Below the pieces are notes generated by a model that ran no database searches, had not been told where the DNA came from, and was given only the letters and a program-made list of their open reading frames with translations. Source: a virus. From it: a stretch of 41,842 nt of DNA. The DNA lies in the IMG/VR virus record IMGVR_UViG_3300033141_001144, positions 1 through 41,842 of that record; one strand, 5' to 3'. Both the position numbers and the translations under genes were made by a program. This document shows, in pieces, positions 14,921-22,595 of this stretch; positions within the stretch are counted from its first letter, which is position 1; the number at the start of each line of letters is the position of its first letter.

Positions 14921-15249
14921 ATATCTGCCCAGACAGATGTGCTGTGTGTCTATCCTGTGCTCACGCTCGGCCTCACGAGAAGATTGATGATTGCTCACAT
15001 ACACGGTTTCGCTGCGACGAGAAGCCCAACAAGCTTCACCGTTGTAGGAAGTGGAAGCCGGTACTGAGCCGGTACTTGATCCAGAACAAGAAGAGTACGT
15101 TTATCGTGTCTGGCGTTGTGGCTGATTCCGTGCTTTCGAGCTTGATAGATATGTATGGCACTTCGGCCAAAGGGGACGTTTGTGGTAACCAACGCAGGGT
15201 ATCTCTGCCGATGTGGTTACGAGAAACTTTTGAGTTGGGGAGAATCTGA
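14917..15249 (+). CDS. Cys/His-rich small protein
   Basis: The 110-residue protein starts at GTG 14917 (GTGA overlap). Its first 45 residues contain CPDRCAVCLSCAHARPHEK, DCSHTRFRC and HRCRKWKP, at least seven Cys and several His, which should bind one or two zinc ions. The rest has a helix near VVADSVLSSLIDMYG. It is one of many small metal-binding proteins in this region. Function unknown. Confidence 0.65.
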   Translation: MNICPDRCAVCLSCAHARPHEKIDDCSHTRFRCDEKPNKLHRCRKWKPVLSRYLIQNKKSTFIVSGVVADSVLSSLIDMYGTSAKGDVCGNQRRVSLPMWLRETFELGRI

Positions 15250-15704
15250 TGGAGTTCCCGATCTATCGAATCGAATTTGATCTGAACATTATTGACCAAA
15301 AAGAGCCTATACAGTGCCGACAGGAGATGATGCTACAGACCAAATTCGCGAATGGGGATGAGGCCCTGGCGTCTCTTCGTCGGATGGCCCGAAGCTTGGC
15401 AGATGTCCTTGGTGTAGAAGATTTAGTCGAAAGCTGGGAAGGCTCTATTGTATTCGCCAGGATGGATACATGGTGCTCGCACTGGAATAGCCACTACTGT
15501 TATCGCCGATTTCCTACGCCCGCCGACGCCTTATCGTCCTTTGTGGAGTACAAACGTCGGCATCCAGAGGAAGTGTCAACGCCCCCGGAAGACTGGCATA
15601 TCTGCCCGTGCGAAACCTGTAAAGCCTTGGGCAGGACAGTGGTTCTTCATTGGCATTTTTTGGGAGTGGACGAATGCAAAACATGTTTCTCAGTATCGTT
15701 ATAA
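15249..15704 (+). CDS. Hypothetical protein with C-terminal Cys motif
   Basis: The 151-residue protein starts MEFPIYRIEFDLNIIDQK. The middle is aromatic-rich (WCSHWNSHYCYRRF) and the end has CPCETCKALGR and DECKTC, a likely zinc site. ATG 15249 overlaps the previous TGA (TGATG). Its 3' end overlaps the next gene's start by about 30 nt. No family is recognised. Confidence 0.65.
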   Translation: MEFPIYRIEFDLNIIDQKEPIQCRQEMMLQTKFANGDEALASLRRMARSLADVLGVEDLVESWEGSIVFARMDTWCSHWNSHYCYRRFPTPADALSSFVEYKRRHPEEVSTPPEDWHICPCETCKALGRTVVLHWHFLGVDECKTCFSVSL

Positions 15705-15940
15705 TAGTCTTCGTGCTCTGGCTTGAGCGTGATCTATTCATGGCGACCGTAAGCCCGCTTATTTACGCTTCGGCGTGCTGGGTTTTTGCAGTAATCTTCT
15801 TAGCGTTAGGAGTGGCTGAAATACTCCTAACTATTTTAGCTCCGATTGCTCTTTTACTCGGCATTGAAAGCCGAACATGGCATACCGCAATCCTCAACAA
15901 AACCCTATCGTTTTTGAAAGGAATTGGCCGTGACGATTAA
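15674..15940 (+). CDS. Small membrane protein, holin-like size
   Basis: The 88-residue protein has two or three membrane segments: LSIVIIVFVLW near residues 6-16, SPLIYASACWVFAVIFLAL near 27-45 and LLTILAPIALLLGI near 51-64. The C-terminus is basic (KTLSFLKGIGRDD). GGGAG precedes ATG 15674. Size and topology fit a holin or another small phage membrane protein, but no lysis gene lies next to it, so that is only a possibility. Confidence 0.6.
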   Translation: MQNMFLSIVIIVFVLWLERDLFMATVSPLIYASACWVFAVIFLALGVAEILLTILAPIALLLGIESRTWHTAILNKTLSFLKGIGRDD

Positions 15941-16478
15941 AGAACTTTTCGACCTTCAATGTCAACTTAACCGGTATACGGGGTTCGATGACGAACACTT
16001 CGCCGAGGCATTTTGTGGCAAAGCTGCTCATGGAAGTATAGAACTTGCAGCCCATGAATTAGCTAAAATCGAATCCGGCCAGTGGATCGACAATTTCTTG
16101 AAGGCTATGGCCTCCGAAATGGAGGAGCTTCGCAATTGCACTTACTGGAAGCACTGGTGCTCCGAAGCCCAGGGTGGGGAGCGGTACAAGGTTAGGGACG
16201 TAACGTCAGCACGCAAAGAGATCATCGACATGTTGCACTTCTGGATCAACTTGGCTCAGGCAGTTGGTATGACTCCGGAGATGGTTGAGGAGATGTACCA
16301 AGCAAAGCTGATCCAGAGTATCCAGAGGCAGAAAGATGGCTACTCCATCGAAATCAAGAACGCGGCCTGGAAGATGTATCTGGAAGACATGCCTGAGGGT
16401 GAGGCCGTGGTATCGTTCGAGGATTTGAGCGATATTCAGCAGCAAGTATATTTGAGCTTAGCTAAATTAGGGGCATGA
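15930..16478 (+). CDS. Dimeric dUTPase / all-alpha NTP pyrophosphatase
   Basis: The 182-residue protein fits the all-alpha dimeric dUTPase family. EMEELRNCTYWKHW provides the first acidic metal-binding motif (near residues 65-78) and EIIDMLHFWINLAQ the second ExxD motif (near 97-110), followed by QRQKDGYS. It would hydrolyse dUTP to dUMP and pyrophosphate, keeping uracil out of phage DNA and supplying dUMP. Start is GTG 15930, with AAGGA upstream; the gene overlaps the membrane protein by 11 nt and RtcB by 4 nt (ATGA). Confidence 0.8.
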   Translation: MTIKELFDLQCQLNRYTGFDDEHFAEAFCGKAAHGSIELAAHELAKIESGQWIDNFLKAMASEMEELRNCTYWKHWCSEAQGGERYKVRDVTSARKEIIDMLHFWINLAQAVGMTPEMVEEMYQAKLIQSIQRQKDGYSIEIKNAAWKMYLEDMPEGEAVVSFEDLSDIQQQVYLSLAKLGA

Positions 16479-17641
16479 CTATGGAAGCCGTATGGCACAC
16501 AAGGACACAAGTCCCTGCAATGTTTTGGCTGCCGCCTGATGAACTGAGTATAGACTGCCAAAATCAAGTCAGGAACCTAATGCGACTGCCATTTGCGATT
16601 CACCATATCGCGATTATGCCTGATGCCCATGTCGGCTATGGTATGCCCATCGGAGCAATTTTGGCGACGAAAGACGTCGTGGTTGTCAACGCCGTGGGTG
16701 TTGATATTGGTTGTGGAATGTTGGCCTCTCGATTGATAGATGTCCCCGAACTTGAGAAGCGGCTGCCGGAGATTCGACACAAGATCATGCAGCGAGTGCC
16801 GAGAGGCTTCAAAAAGCATGAGACGCCACGCGATGATGCAAACCTACCTGACCTACCTCACTCCCATCTTGTGCGAAGTCAGGCAGTTAATGCCATGCTA
16901 CAACTCGGCACTTTGGGCGGTGGAAATCACTTCATCGAAATACAGCGGGCGAAGGACGGCGGCGTTTGGGTGATGATCCACAGTGGCTCACGAAACCTCG
17001 GCAAACAGGTATGTGATTACTACAACGCCTGGGCTAAGGATGACAACATCGCGAACTTCTCGCGGGTTGACCCCAAATGGGATTTGGCATTTTTCCACCA
17101 AACTCATAACGGATTTAAGGAATATATGGATGACATGAACTTCTGCATCGCCTACGCAGAAAGGAATCGACGTCTGATGCTACATTCCGTCGTAGAAGTG
17201 TTTCGGGAGTTTTGGCCAGACATGACCTTTGTCTCAGCCATCGACATTTGCCACAACAGTGCTGCAATCGAAAACCACTACAGGCAGAACATGATTATCC
17301 ACAGGAAAGGTGCTGCCGGGCCTTTACGAAAGAACTACGGAATCATCCCCGGATCAATGGGGACTCCATCATACATTGTACGAGGTAGAGGGTCTGCGGC
17401 TGCGTACTTCTCGACATCGCACGGGGCCGGGCGGCGGATGGGCCGCAAAGAAGCCCAGAGAGCATTGAGTCTCGCAGAACAGCAGGCGAAGATGGGCGGT
17501 ATTGCCCATGGGTTGGCGACTCTTTGCCAGTTAGATGAAGCCCCTGACGCCTACAAGGACATTCACATAGTCATGAATCGACAAACCGACCTATGTGAGA
17601 CCTTGGCTGAATTAACGCCTCTGGCCTCGATTAAGGGGTAA
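16475..17641 (+). CDS. rtcB: RtcB, GTP-dependent RNA-splicing/repair ligase
   Basis: The 388-residue protein is a complete RtcB. Metal-binding and active-site motifs are all present: DAHVGYGMPIGAI, GVDIGCGM (D77, C80), GGGNHF (H152), IHSGSRNLG (H169), DICHNSAA (H260), IIHRKGAAGP and SHGAGRRMG with the guanylylated His at H316. RtcB joins RNA 3'-phosphate or 2',3'-cyclic phosphate to 5'-OH, using GTP and Mn2+. The ATG is coupled to the dUTPase stop. A promoter and a cREC-domain gene follow immediately. In phages it may repair cleaved tRNA or splice RNA; the nearby tRNA-like RNA makes that worth testing. Confidence 0.95.
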   Translation: MTMEAVWHTRTQVPAMFWLPPDELSIDCQNQVRNLMRLPFAIHHIAIMPDAHVGYGMPIGAILATKDVVVVNAVGVDIGCGMLASRLIDVPELEKRLPEIRHKIMQRVPRGFKKHETPRDDANLPDLPHSHLVRSQAVNAMLQLGTLGGGNHFIEIQRAKDGGVWVMIHSGSRNLGKQVCDYYNAWAKDDNIANFSRVDPKWDLAFFHQTHNGFKEYMDDMNFCIAYAERNRRLMLHSVVEVFREFWPDMTFVSAIDICHNSAAIENHYRQNMIIHRKGAAGPLRKNYGIIPGSMGTPSYIVRGRGSAAAYFSTSHGAGRRMGRKEAQRALSLAEQQAKMGGIAHGLATLCQLDEAPDAYKDIHIVMNRQTDLCETLAELTPLASIKG

Positions 17642-17664
17642 AGTACGTATTGCCGATTTTTCGC

Positions 17665-17693
17665 TTGCTTTCTATCGATCTATGTAGTATACT
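17665..17693 (+). promoter_or_regulatory. Sigma-70 promoter P4
   Basis: TTGCTT (17665-17670), 17-nt spacer, TATACT (17688-17693). The stretch ATCTATGTAGTATACTTTA is the same as in P2, but the left palindrome arm is degenerate. Confidence 0.85.
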
Positions 17694-17719
17694 TTAAGTA
17701 TATTAGAAAGGAGATCGAA

Positions 17720-18028
17720 ATGGAGATACTTGTTGATGACATCAGAACTTTCGGTGTGGACATCATTGCCCGAAACTACAGTGCGGCCCAAAAAGTTGTG
17801 TTGGGCTGTGGCACTGAGATCGACGTGTTGTGGCTGGATCACGATCTGGGAGAGGAAAAGACTGGATATGACCTGATTCAATGGATGATGCAGATTCAGT
17901 ACAAACCTCGGAAAGTTCGCATTGTCTCATTGAATCCCGTAGGTCGCGAGAACATCACCAAGTGCCTTAAAGCGAACAGCTATACCCTAACGTGGGATGG
18001 CTGGTTCATTCTTGCAGAGGAGTACTGA
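17720..18028 (+). CDS. cREC-type receiver-domain protein
   Basis: The 102-residue protein is a single receiver-like domain. LWLDHDLGEEKTGYDLIQWM (residues about 38-57) and VRIVSLNPVGRENI (about 68-81) match the hallmark blocks of the cREC family (cyclic-phosphate-processing receiver, Pfam cREC_REC as I recall it), where a DHDLG acid cluster and an NPVG motif replace ordinary phospho-acceptor chemistry. The family is predicted to act on cyclic-phosphate RNA ends. It sits directly after RtcB under its own promoter, with AAAGGAGA before ATG 17720, which fits that prediction. Function in phages is unproven. Confidence 0.8.
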   Translation: MEILVDDIRTFGVDIIARNYSAAQKVVLGCGTEIDVLWLDHDLGEEKTGYDLIQWMMQIQYKPRKVRIVSLNPVGRENITKCLKANSYTLTWDGWFILAEEY

Positions 18029-18351
18029 TGAATTGTCCAAGCTGCGGTGCCTTTATCGACATGAGTTACCGAGCGTGCCCGAACTGTGGCACGGTCCTTG
18101 CAACTTTGAGCATGACACGCGAGGAAAGCCCGAACATTCAACAACTTCCTAAGACGTGCCGCCCCCACATCTGGGTCTGCGAAGAATGCGGGGAACTCTA
18201 TACCGATGCGGGTGGTGATGCCCGGCCGATATGTGAGGAATGCGGAGAAGTATTATCCGCATTGCAGGTTTTTCACTCACGAGTTCGCGGGGCCGGGGTC
18301 AAAGCGGACCTGGACTTGGGACTTACATTACTTTTGGAGGCACAGTCATGA
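18028..18351 (+). CDS. Double zinc-ribbon protein
   Basis: The 107-residue protein has CPSCGAFIDMSYRACPNCG (residues 3-21) and CEECGELYTD with CEECGEVLSA (near 51-78), two four-Cys ribbons. The C-terminal 30 residues are hydrophobic and less ordered. ATG 18028 overlaps the cREC stop (TGATG), so both are probably translated together. A nucleic-acid or adaptor role is likely. Confidence 0.75.
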   Translation: MNCPSCGAFIDMSYRACPNCGTVLATLSMTREESPNIQQLPKTCRPHIWVCEECGELYTDAGGDARPICEECGEVLSALQVFHSRVRGAGVKADLDLGLTLLLEAQS

Positions 18352-18497
18352 AACATAAATGCAAATATCTTATCAAGGCGAAAGGCCATGGGAAAGATTG
18401 GTGTACCTGGACGGGTTCTGAGGCCGACTGCAAGCACTGTGGTATCAGTGCGGACGACCGATACGGAAGGATGGTTTCTAATGACCGAAAAGCATAA
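18348..18497 (+). CDS. Small Cys/His protein (49 residues)
   Basis: MKHKCKYLIKAKGHGKDWCT is followed by DCKHCGISADD. The four Cys and two His can form one small zinc site. ATGA couples it to the double-ribbon gene; its 3' end overlaps the next gene by 17 nt. GGAGG is 7 nt upstream of the start. No family is recognised. Confidence 0.6.
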   Translation: MKHKCKYLIKAKGHGKDWCTWTGSEADCKHCGISADDRYGRMVSNDRKA

Positions 18498-18846
18498 ACT
18501 GCGGCTTTGCCCAGTATGCAATATGATCGTTGTCTCTGGGAAGCACGAGACTGGTGGCTCGAAGTGCCTGGAGGAGTTAGGGATAGAAGCCCAGCGGGTT
18601 GCGTTATCGCTGCTACCATTTTGGAAGGCCATAGCTCTGCGGCACAACGGCTTTAACCCGGAAACGGGCCTTGATGAGCCTACGCCAAAACAAGCCGTGG
18701 ACGAACTCATGGCCGAAGCCGTGGAACTTCACGCATCCGAGATTGAGATACGGATATGTGACATCCTGAATACCTTCGCTGACGACGGCCCTGGGATAGA
18801 GCGGGCCCTGCGAGCACTGGCAAAAGAAGAAAGATGGATTGTATAA
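18481..18846 (+). CDS. Hypothetical protein with N-terminal Cys knuckle
   Basis: The 121-residue protein starts MTEKHKLRLCPVCNMIVVSG with one CxxC and a Cys at about 29. The rest is helical and acidic (AVDELMAEAVELHASEIEIR). Start is ATG 18481, inside the end of the previous gene. It is the last gene of the P4 transcript. No function assigned. Confidence 0.6.
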   Translation: MTEKHKLRLCPVCNMIVVSGKHETGGSKCLEELGIEAQRVALSLLPFWKAIALRHNGFNPETGLDEPTPKQAVDELMAEAVELHASEIEIRICDILNTFADDGPGIERALRALAKEERWIV

Positions 18847-18860
18847 TTTCCAGAATAAAC

Positions 18861-18889
18861 TTGCATGTCACCTGCTTTTGTAGTATACT
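18861..18889 (+). promoter_or_regulatory. Sigma-70 promoter P5
   Basis: TTGCAT (18861-18866), 17-nt spacer, TATACT (18884-18889) in GTAGTATACTTTAAT. It lacks the palindrome seen in P2 and P3. Confidence 0.85.
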
Positions 18890-18923
18890 TTAATTAGTAA
18901 AAGATAAAGTAGGAGACAGAGAG

Positions 18924-19547
18924 ATGAAGATCGACTTAAGCAAAGAAGAGGCTGCGTACAAAGCGGTACAGGCCCTCAAGAAAAGCGATCCGGCCTTGTA
19001 TGACACCGGGGTACTCTTCAACCAAAACCTCTTGACCGCCTGTGGGCAAATCCATGCGGCCCTACTGCAATTGGATGACGACGCTTGTGCAGAGTTCAAG
19101 GCCGATAATACCGACTTCTTCGAGGGCTTTGAGTGGACCTACTACATGGACTGGCGGAAGACACGGGCCAAAAGCTGTGCTCACTGCCTCGACGTTTATC
19201 AGATGTTGAACGTGAAGTTCGGAGTCCAGCACTTCGTTGGTGAAACCTTCTACGCCGGTATCCCTGTAGTCACCGAAGAGGAAGTCAATTGTGCCTGCCA
19301 GTCTTGCGACGGCGGAATGAAAATTGGTATTGATGGCCAGCTACATAAGACGGACAAATTTGGGGAATTTGAGCCCTGGTCAGACCCCAACGACATCTAT
19401 GGAGACGGCACGGGCGTAACGACTGCGGACCTACAACAAGAACCGGAGCCAGAATACCCTTGCTTGTGTATGAAGTGTAAGCATATGACGGGTGACGGCT
19501 CGTGCTGCATAGACCCCGACAACCATACTTGTTTTGAGGAGATTTGA
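18924..19547 (+). CDS. Cys-rich hypothetical protein
   Basis: The 207-residue protein has a helical N-terminal half and a Cys-rich C-terminal half: CAHCLDVYQM, CACQSCDGGMK and, at the end, CLCMKCKHMTGDGSCC with CFEEI. The last block resembles small metal-binding knuckles in other phage proteins, including the membrane Cys-rich protein at 11.6 kb. AGGAGACAGAGAG precedes ATG 18924. It heads the P5 transcript. Function unknown. Confidence 0.65.
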   Translation: MKIDLSKEEAAYKAVQALKKSDPALYDTGVLFNQNLLTACGQIHAALLQLDDDACAEFKADNTDFFEGFEWTYYMDWRKTRAKSCAHCLDVYQMLNVKFGVQHFVGETFYAGIPVVTEEEVNCACQSCDGGMKIGIDGQLHKTDKFGEFEPWSDPNDIYGDGTGVTTADLQQEPEPEYPCLCMKCKHMTGDGSCCIDPDNHTCFEEI

Positions 19548-19549
19548 GG

Positions 19550-19903
19550 ATGAACCAGGAACAACTCGCGAAGGACGCCAAATTAAAACGGTGTGAGTGC
19601 TCCGGGGAATTGGAGACGCTGAACCGCATTTGGCATGTCCTGAATAGCTTGGGCTATTCCGGGGATATGGTAGAATCTGTGGAATGCTTGGCGAATGATG
19701 CCCGACGCCCGGCCACGGACCTACGGGCGAACGAGATTGCCGTGCCCATGGAGACGGCAAAGGGCCTGCTTGTTATAGCAAAGCCCAAGGGGCCGGGCGG
19801 CATTGCAGTGGTTGACCGCCTGCGGTCTATCATCTACGAGGCTGGCGGCATGGATTTTCCCGACGAAGTTGTTGTACCCAAAGAACTCGCGGAGGAATTA
19901 TGA
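19550..19903 (+). CDS. Hypothetical protein
   Basis: The 117-residue protein begins MNQEQLAKDAKLKRCECSGE. A helical front is followed by a region with short strands (GLLVIAKPKGPGGIAVV). ATG 19550 follows GAGGAGATTTGAGG; a TTG six bases earlier overlaps the preceding stop. The end overlaps the next gene as ATGA. No domain recognised. Confidence 0.6.
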   Translation: MNQEQLAKDAKLKRCECSGELETLNRIWHVLNSLGYSGDMVESVECLANDARRPATDLRANEIAVPMETAKGLLVIAKPKGPGGIAVVDRLRSIIYEAGGMDFPDEVVVPKELAEEL

Positions 19904-20169
19904 GAGTAGTGAAATGTACCCCAATGCGAAATTTCAAGGGCTGGATGCTTTTGGTCATTCAGGGAGACGAGACCATCAAGCCCGGAGACGTTATGCGAGA
20001 CGATGGCATACTCGGAGAAGCGATCAACCAAGAAAATCGACCTGTCCTAACCACCTGCGGTCTATCAAGTGACAACATACGTCGCTGGGGCTCGCAAAGA
20101 GAACTTCGTGAAGCAGTGCGACAATACAACATCCGAAACAGTGCTTATCAAATCGAAATCGTCGAATGA
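19900..20169 (+). CDS. Hypothetical protein
   Basis: The 89-residue protein starts MRVVKCTPMRNFKGWMLLVI, a beta-rich opening, and ends with a helix and QIEIVE. It is coupled on both sides by ATGA overlaps. Cys and Arg content is modest. No family. Confidence 0.6.
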   Translation: MRVVKCTPMRNFKGWMLLVIQGDETIKPGDVMRDDGILGEAINQENRPVLTTCGLSSDNIRRWGSQRELREAVRQYNIRNSAYQIEIVE

Positions 20170-20483
20170 ATCTTCTTGCGTGCGAATTGTGTGGCCTGAC
20201 CTGGACCCGGACACGGGCCCTTGCTGCGGGCTGGATCGAAAAACCAATGGTGCGGTGTACTGCATGTATCCCACCGAGACTTCAAGACAGGAGAAAGCAA
20301 ATGTGGTTACTCATCAGACAAAGTGAGCTTTGGTACGCGACAAAGGTTGATAAGAAGGATGTAGGTAAATTGGCTGTGGAACACGCCGTCCAGGGCACGG
20401 TCTGCATTTTTGCCGATGATCTGGAGTGGGCTTGTTCTGAAATGGGCGTCAAGATCGATGATGTAAAGGTCATTACGGAATAA
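20166..20483 (+). CDS. Zinc-knuckle protein, alternative internal start
   Basis: The 105-residue frame opens MNLLACELCGLTWTRTR and has a second pair, RCTACIPPRL, giving one zinc site in the first 45 residues. ATGA coupling supports the 20166 start. A second ATG at 20301 (MWLLIRQSELWYATKVDKK) has a much stronger RBS, AGGAGAAAGCAA. So the gene may also make, or only make, a 60-residue form without the zinc knuckle. The C-terminal part is mixed helix and strand. Function unknown. Confidence 0.6.
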   Translation: MNLLACELCGLTWTRTRALAAGWIEKPMVRCTACIPPRLQDRRKQMWLLIRQSELWYATKVDKKDVGKLAVEHAVQGTVCIFADDLEWACSEMGVKIDDVKVITE

Positions 20484-20746
20484 TGAAGATTACACTGCCA
20501 GCATGTCAGGTTCCGAATGGGTACTCGGTCACAAAACCCACGGGGACCGTTCATTACCACATTGCCCACAACCTCAAGGTCTACTCGAAGGGCCGCAATG
20601 AAATTGCCTATGACTTGGCAAGCCACGTCTTCCTATACCTTGGAAACAAGGTCGAGATGATTGCAAAAGATACGCCGGTCACTGTGCAGTTTGATACGGT
20701 TCAAAAAGCTATTGATTTTCTGGAGAAAGTACAATGTGGAGAATGA
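20483..20746 (+). CDS. Hypothetical protein
   Basis: The 87-residue protein starts MKITLPACQVPNGYSVTKPT. Central strands (VHYHIAHNLKVYSKG) are followed by a helix near AIDFLEKVQ. The start overlaps the previous TAA (TAATG) and the end overlaps the next gene by 13 nt. No family is recognised. Confidence 0.6.
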   Translation: MKITLPACQVPNGYSVTKPTGTVHYHIAHNLKVYSKGRNEIAYDLASHVFLYLGNKVEMIAKDTPVTVQFDTVQKAIDFLEKVQCGE

Positions 20747-21102
20747 GGATTGAAAAGCAAGAACTGATTGTTGAGAATGCACACCTCGGCCTCTTCACTT
20801 GCTGCCTCTGCGGGGCCCAAGGTAAAAACTTCCGGCTCACGCATATGTCTGGATGTATCTTTCAAAACATACACATCCAGGAGGTAGACCTTCACGGCGT
20901 CCCATACTCAGTGGATTTTAGTTGGGACGCCCGTAATAAGTGCTGGCACTGGACCGCCCCGAACGACGTGCTGTATGTAATCCGACAAACCAGACATGGA
21001 ACATACCAAATGTTGCACAACGAGGAAGTCATCTTAAAGGCGGATACCTTGGGCACACTACGGAATCTAATCTATCACGATATCGAACGCTTTGGAGGCT
21101 GA
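20734..21102 (+). CDS. Zinc-finger-like hypothetical protein
   Basis: The 122-residue protein has FTCCLCGAQGKNFRLTHMSG near residues 21-40, a CxxC followed by an H, and a beta-rich rest (VPYSVDFSWDARNKCWHW). The preferred start is ATG 20734, with GGAGAAAGTACA before it; ATG 20743 is coupled to the previous stop and is an alternative. Function unknown. Confidence 0.6.
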   Translation: MWRMRIEKQELIVENAHLGLFTCCLCGAQGKNFRLTHMSGCIFQNIHIQEVDLHGVPYSVDFSWDARNKCWHWTAPNDVLYVIRQTRHGTYQMLHNEEVILKADTLGTLRNLIYHDIERFGG

Positions 21103-21103
21103 T

Positions 21104-21529
21104 ATGATTTATTGGAGGGCAATTGCCACAGTGCCCAGGGATGGGCAACGTGTGGTCTTGGGGTGTGCTAACGACGTCCGGGCAGGGCAGTGGATCGATG
21201 ACGGCTGGGTTGATGCTCGCGGGGTTCCCGTGCCTTGGGAGCCGACACACTGGTCCTCGTGGGAACCGCCTTCGACGGTGGCCGAAATCGAGGCGAAGGA
21301 TGAACAGCGTATCTGGGACAACGACTACCGCCGGAAGTTGCAACGATACCTGATCCAGTGCTCCTATTGGTACTACGTCAAGAATGATCCCCAACTGACG
21401 GATCAAGAATTCGACCGATTGTTCGCCGAACTTCGGAAGTTGGAGGAGGAATTGGGGGCGGACCCAAAATCACCGACGCAAATGATTTATGGAGATCAGG
21501 AATCGCAATATGTGGATAATCCGACATAA
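21104..21529 (+). CDS. DUF551-like and LigA-Ia-like two-domain protein
   Basis: The 141-residue protein appears to join two known modules. Residues 1-62 (MIYWRAIATVPRDGQRVVLG, then WEPTHWSSWEPP) match DUF551, a small beta domain common in phages. Residues about 84-133 (YWYYVKNDPQLTDQEFDRLF, ELRKLEEELG, KSPTQM) match domain Ia of NAD-dependent DNA ligase, which binds the NMN half of NAD+. The ligase adenylation and other domains are absent, so it is not a ligase on its own. GGAGG gives start ATG 21104. The function of a stand-alone Ia module is unknown. Confidence 0.7.
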   Translation: MIYWRAIATVPRDGQRVVLGCANDVRAGQWIDDGWVDARGVPVPWEPTHWSSWEPPSTVAEIEAKDEQRIWDNDYRRKLQRYLIQCSYWYYVKNDPQLTDQEFDRLFAELRKLEEELGADPKSPTQMIYGDQESQYVDNPT

Positions 21530-21719
21530 GAAGAGCGGATATATCTTCACGACTATGGGCTGGATTTCGCGATTGGACGTGCTGCCCAAGGGGACCGCTG
21601 AATATGGCTCGCGTAAGGCGGCAATCTCGGCCGTCAAGCAGTGTGGCGTCCTGGACCGGACGGAATTGACCTTAGACGACTTGGAGGTTGTGTATGTGGT
21701 GGCTGAGAGAAAAGGATAG
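21510..21719 (+). CDS. Hypothetical protein
   Basis: The 69-residue protein starts MWIIRHKKSGYIFTTMGWIS and overlaps the end of the LigA-Ia gene by 20 nt. AGGA lies 8 nt before ATG 21510; an in-frame ATG at 21489 is a weaker start. The shape is strand-strand-helix. Its end overlaps the next gene by 26 nt. Confidence 0.55.
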   Translation: MWIIRHKKSGYIFTTMGWISRLDVLPKGTAEYGSRKAAISAVKQCGVLDRTELTLDDLEVVYVVAERKG

Positions 21720-22137
21720 CGGCGGCATTTTGGTAATCAACAAACGTGTGGGGGTGCCGGACATACTCGGTGAACGTATCTTGGGCTATCTGGATCGGGC
21801 CCACGCAATCGTGGCCTTGAAGATCAATCAGGAGCATATGGATCGTGATCTTGAGCTTGTGAATGAATGTGGTAAGACCATGGAGGAGATGATGGCTTGG
21901 CCGGTTCAGGAAGGCTTTGCCTTGCGGCACCGCGAAGGCTGGTACTGGATGCACCCGGTGAGTCGGCGGGTCTGGTACAGGCGGGCCCAGAATGCCGAGG
22001 TGGCCTGGAAGATATGGGAATTTGAGTGGGGTCATCGGGACGGCCGGAAGCCCAGAACGCCGGGGCGGGCGAAAATGGAGATGGTCCGGGGCCGGGCGGA
22101 TGGGTCCATCGAGATTCTGGATATGTGGTTTGTATAG
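21694..22137 (+). CDS. Hypothetical Trp/Arg-rich protein
   Basis: The 147-residue protein starts MWWLREKDSGGILVINKRVG. It has a helical middle and an aromatic, basic second half (FALRHREGWYWMHPVSRRVW). GGAGG is 6 nt before ATG 21694. It is the last gene before a 900-bp noncoding region. No family is recognised. Confidence 0.6.
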   Translation: MWWLREKDSGGILVINKRVGVPDILGERILGYLDRAHAIVALKINQEHMDRDLELVNECGKTMEEMMAWPVQEGFALRHREGWYWMHPVSRRVWYRRAQNAEVAWKIWEFEWGHRDGRKPRTPGRAKMEMVRGRADGSIEILDMWFV

Positions 22138-22595
22138 ATTATAGGGTCCACTCGTTCTATTTCATACTCTATTAACGGACTTTTCGTAAATGCTTGACAA
22201 CACTGGGTTTAGGGGTTGACTCACTTTTGGGGCCAAAAAAGTTGCTACCGACCAGTAAGGGATAAATACTGTTGGGGAAGGGACTTATGCAGGAGTACTC
22301 TTTTACGCCTTTATTTTCAATCACGCAACCAGAAAACTCAAGCTGAGGGACATCGGTCATAGAATTGAAAGAGAACTCAAACAAGAAAAATAAGTTGTAT
22401 AAGATGATGAAGTTATTAAGTATAGTATTTTTAACGACTTACGTCAGGTAACTACGGTACCACTTCTGTTATTTCCTGGAGAAAAGTTGTATACGAATTC
22501 TTTCGTAGTTAAGGGCGTGCAATCTGGGCTAAAAGTGGCTCGATTCAGGACTCTCGCCGCTGATCTGAGGCCCAGAGACGCCCGGCGGATGTCGA
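22138..22595. other. AT-rich intergenic stretch without a supported gene
   Basis: About 460 bp lies between the last gene of the P5 block and the repeats. TTGACA occurs at 22194-22199 but no matching -10 element follows. A 70-residue frame on the minus strand (22172-22384) has no ribosome site and is not supported. The lower GC content differs from the flanking genes. I see no confirmed feature. Confidence 0.5.

Noticed and set aside
15674-15940. Calling the small membrane protein a holin
   Set aside because: Size fits, but no endolysin or spanin lies nearby and the context is nucleotide metabolism; left as membrane protein.
22172-22384. A 70-residue minus-strand frame in the AT-rich intergenic stretch
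   Set aside because: No ribosome site or promoter on that strand, and no other convincing minus-strand gene exists in the window.
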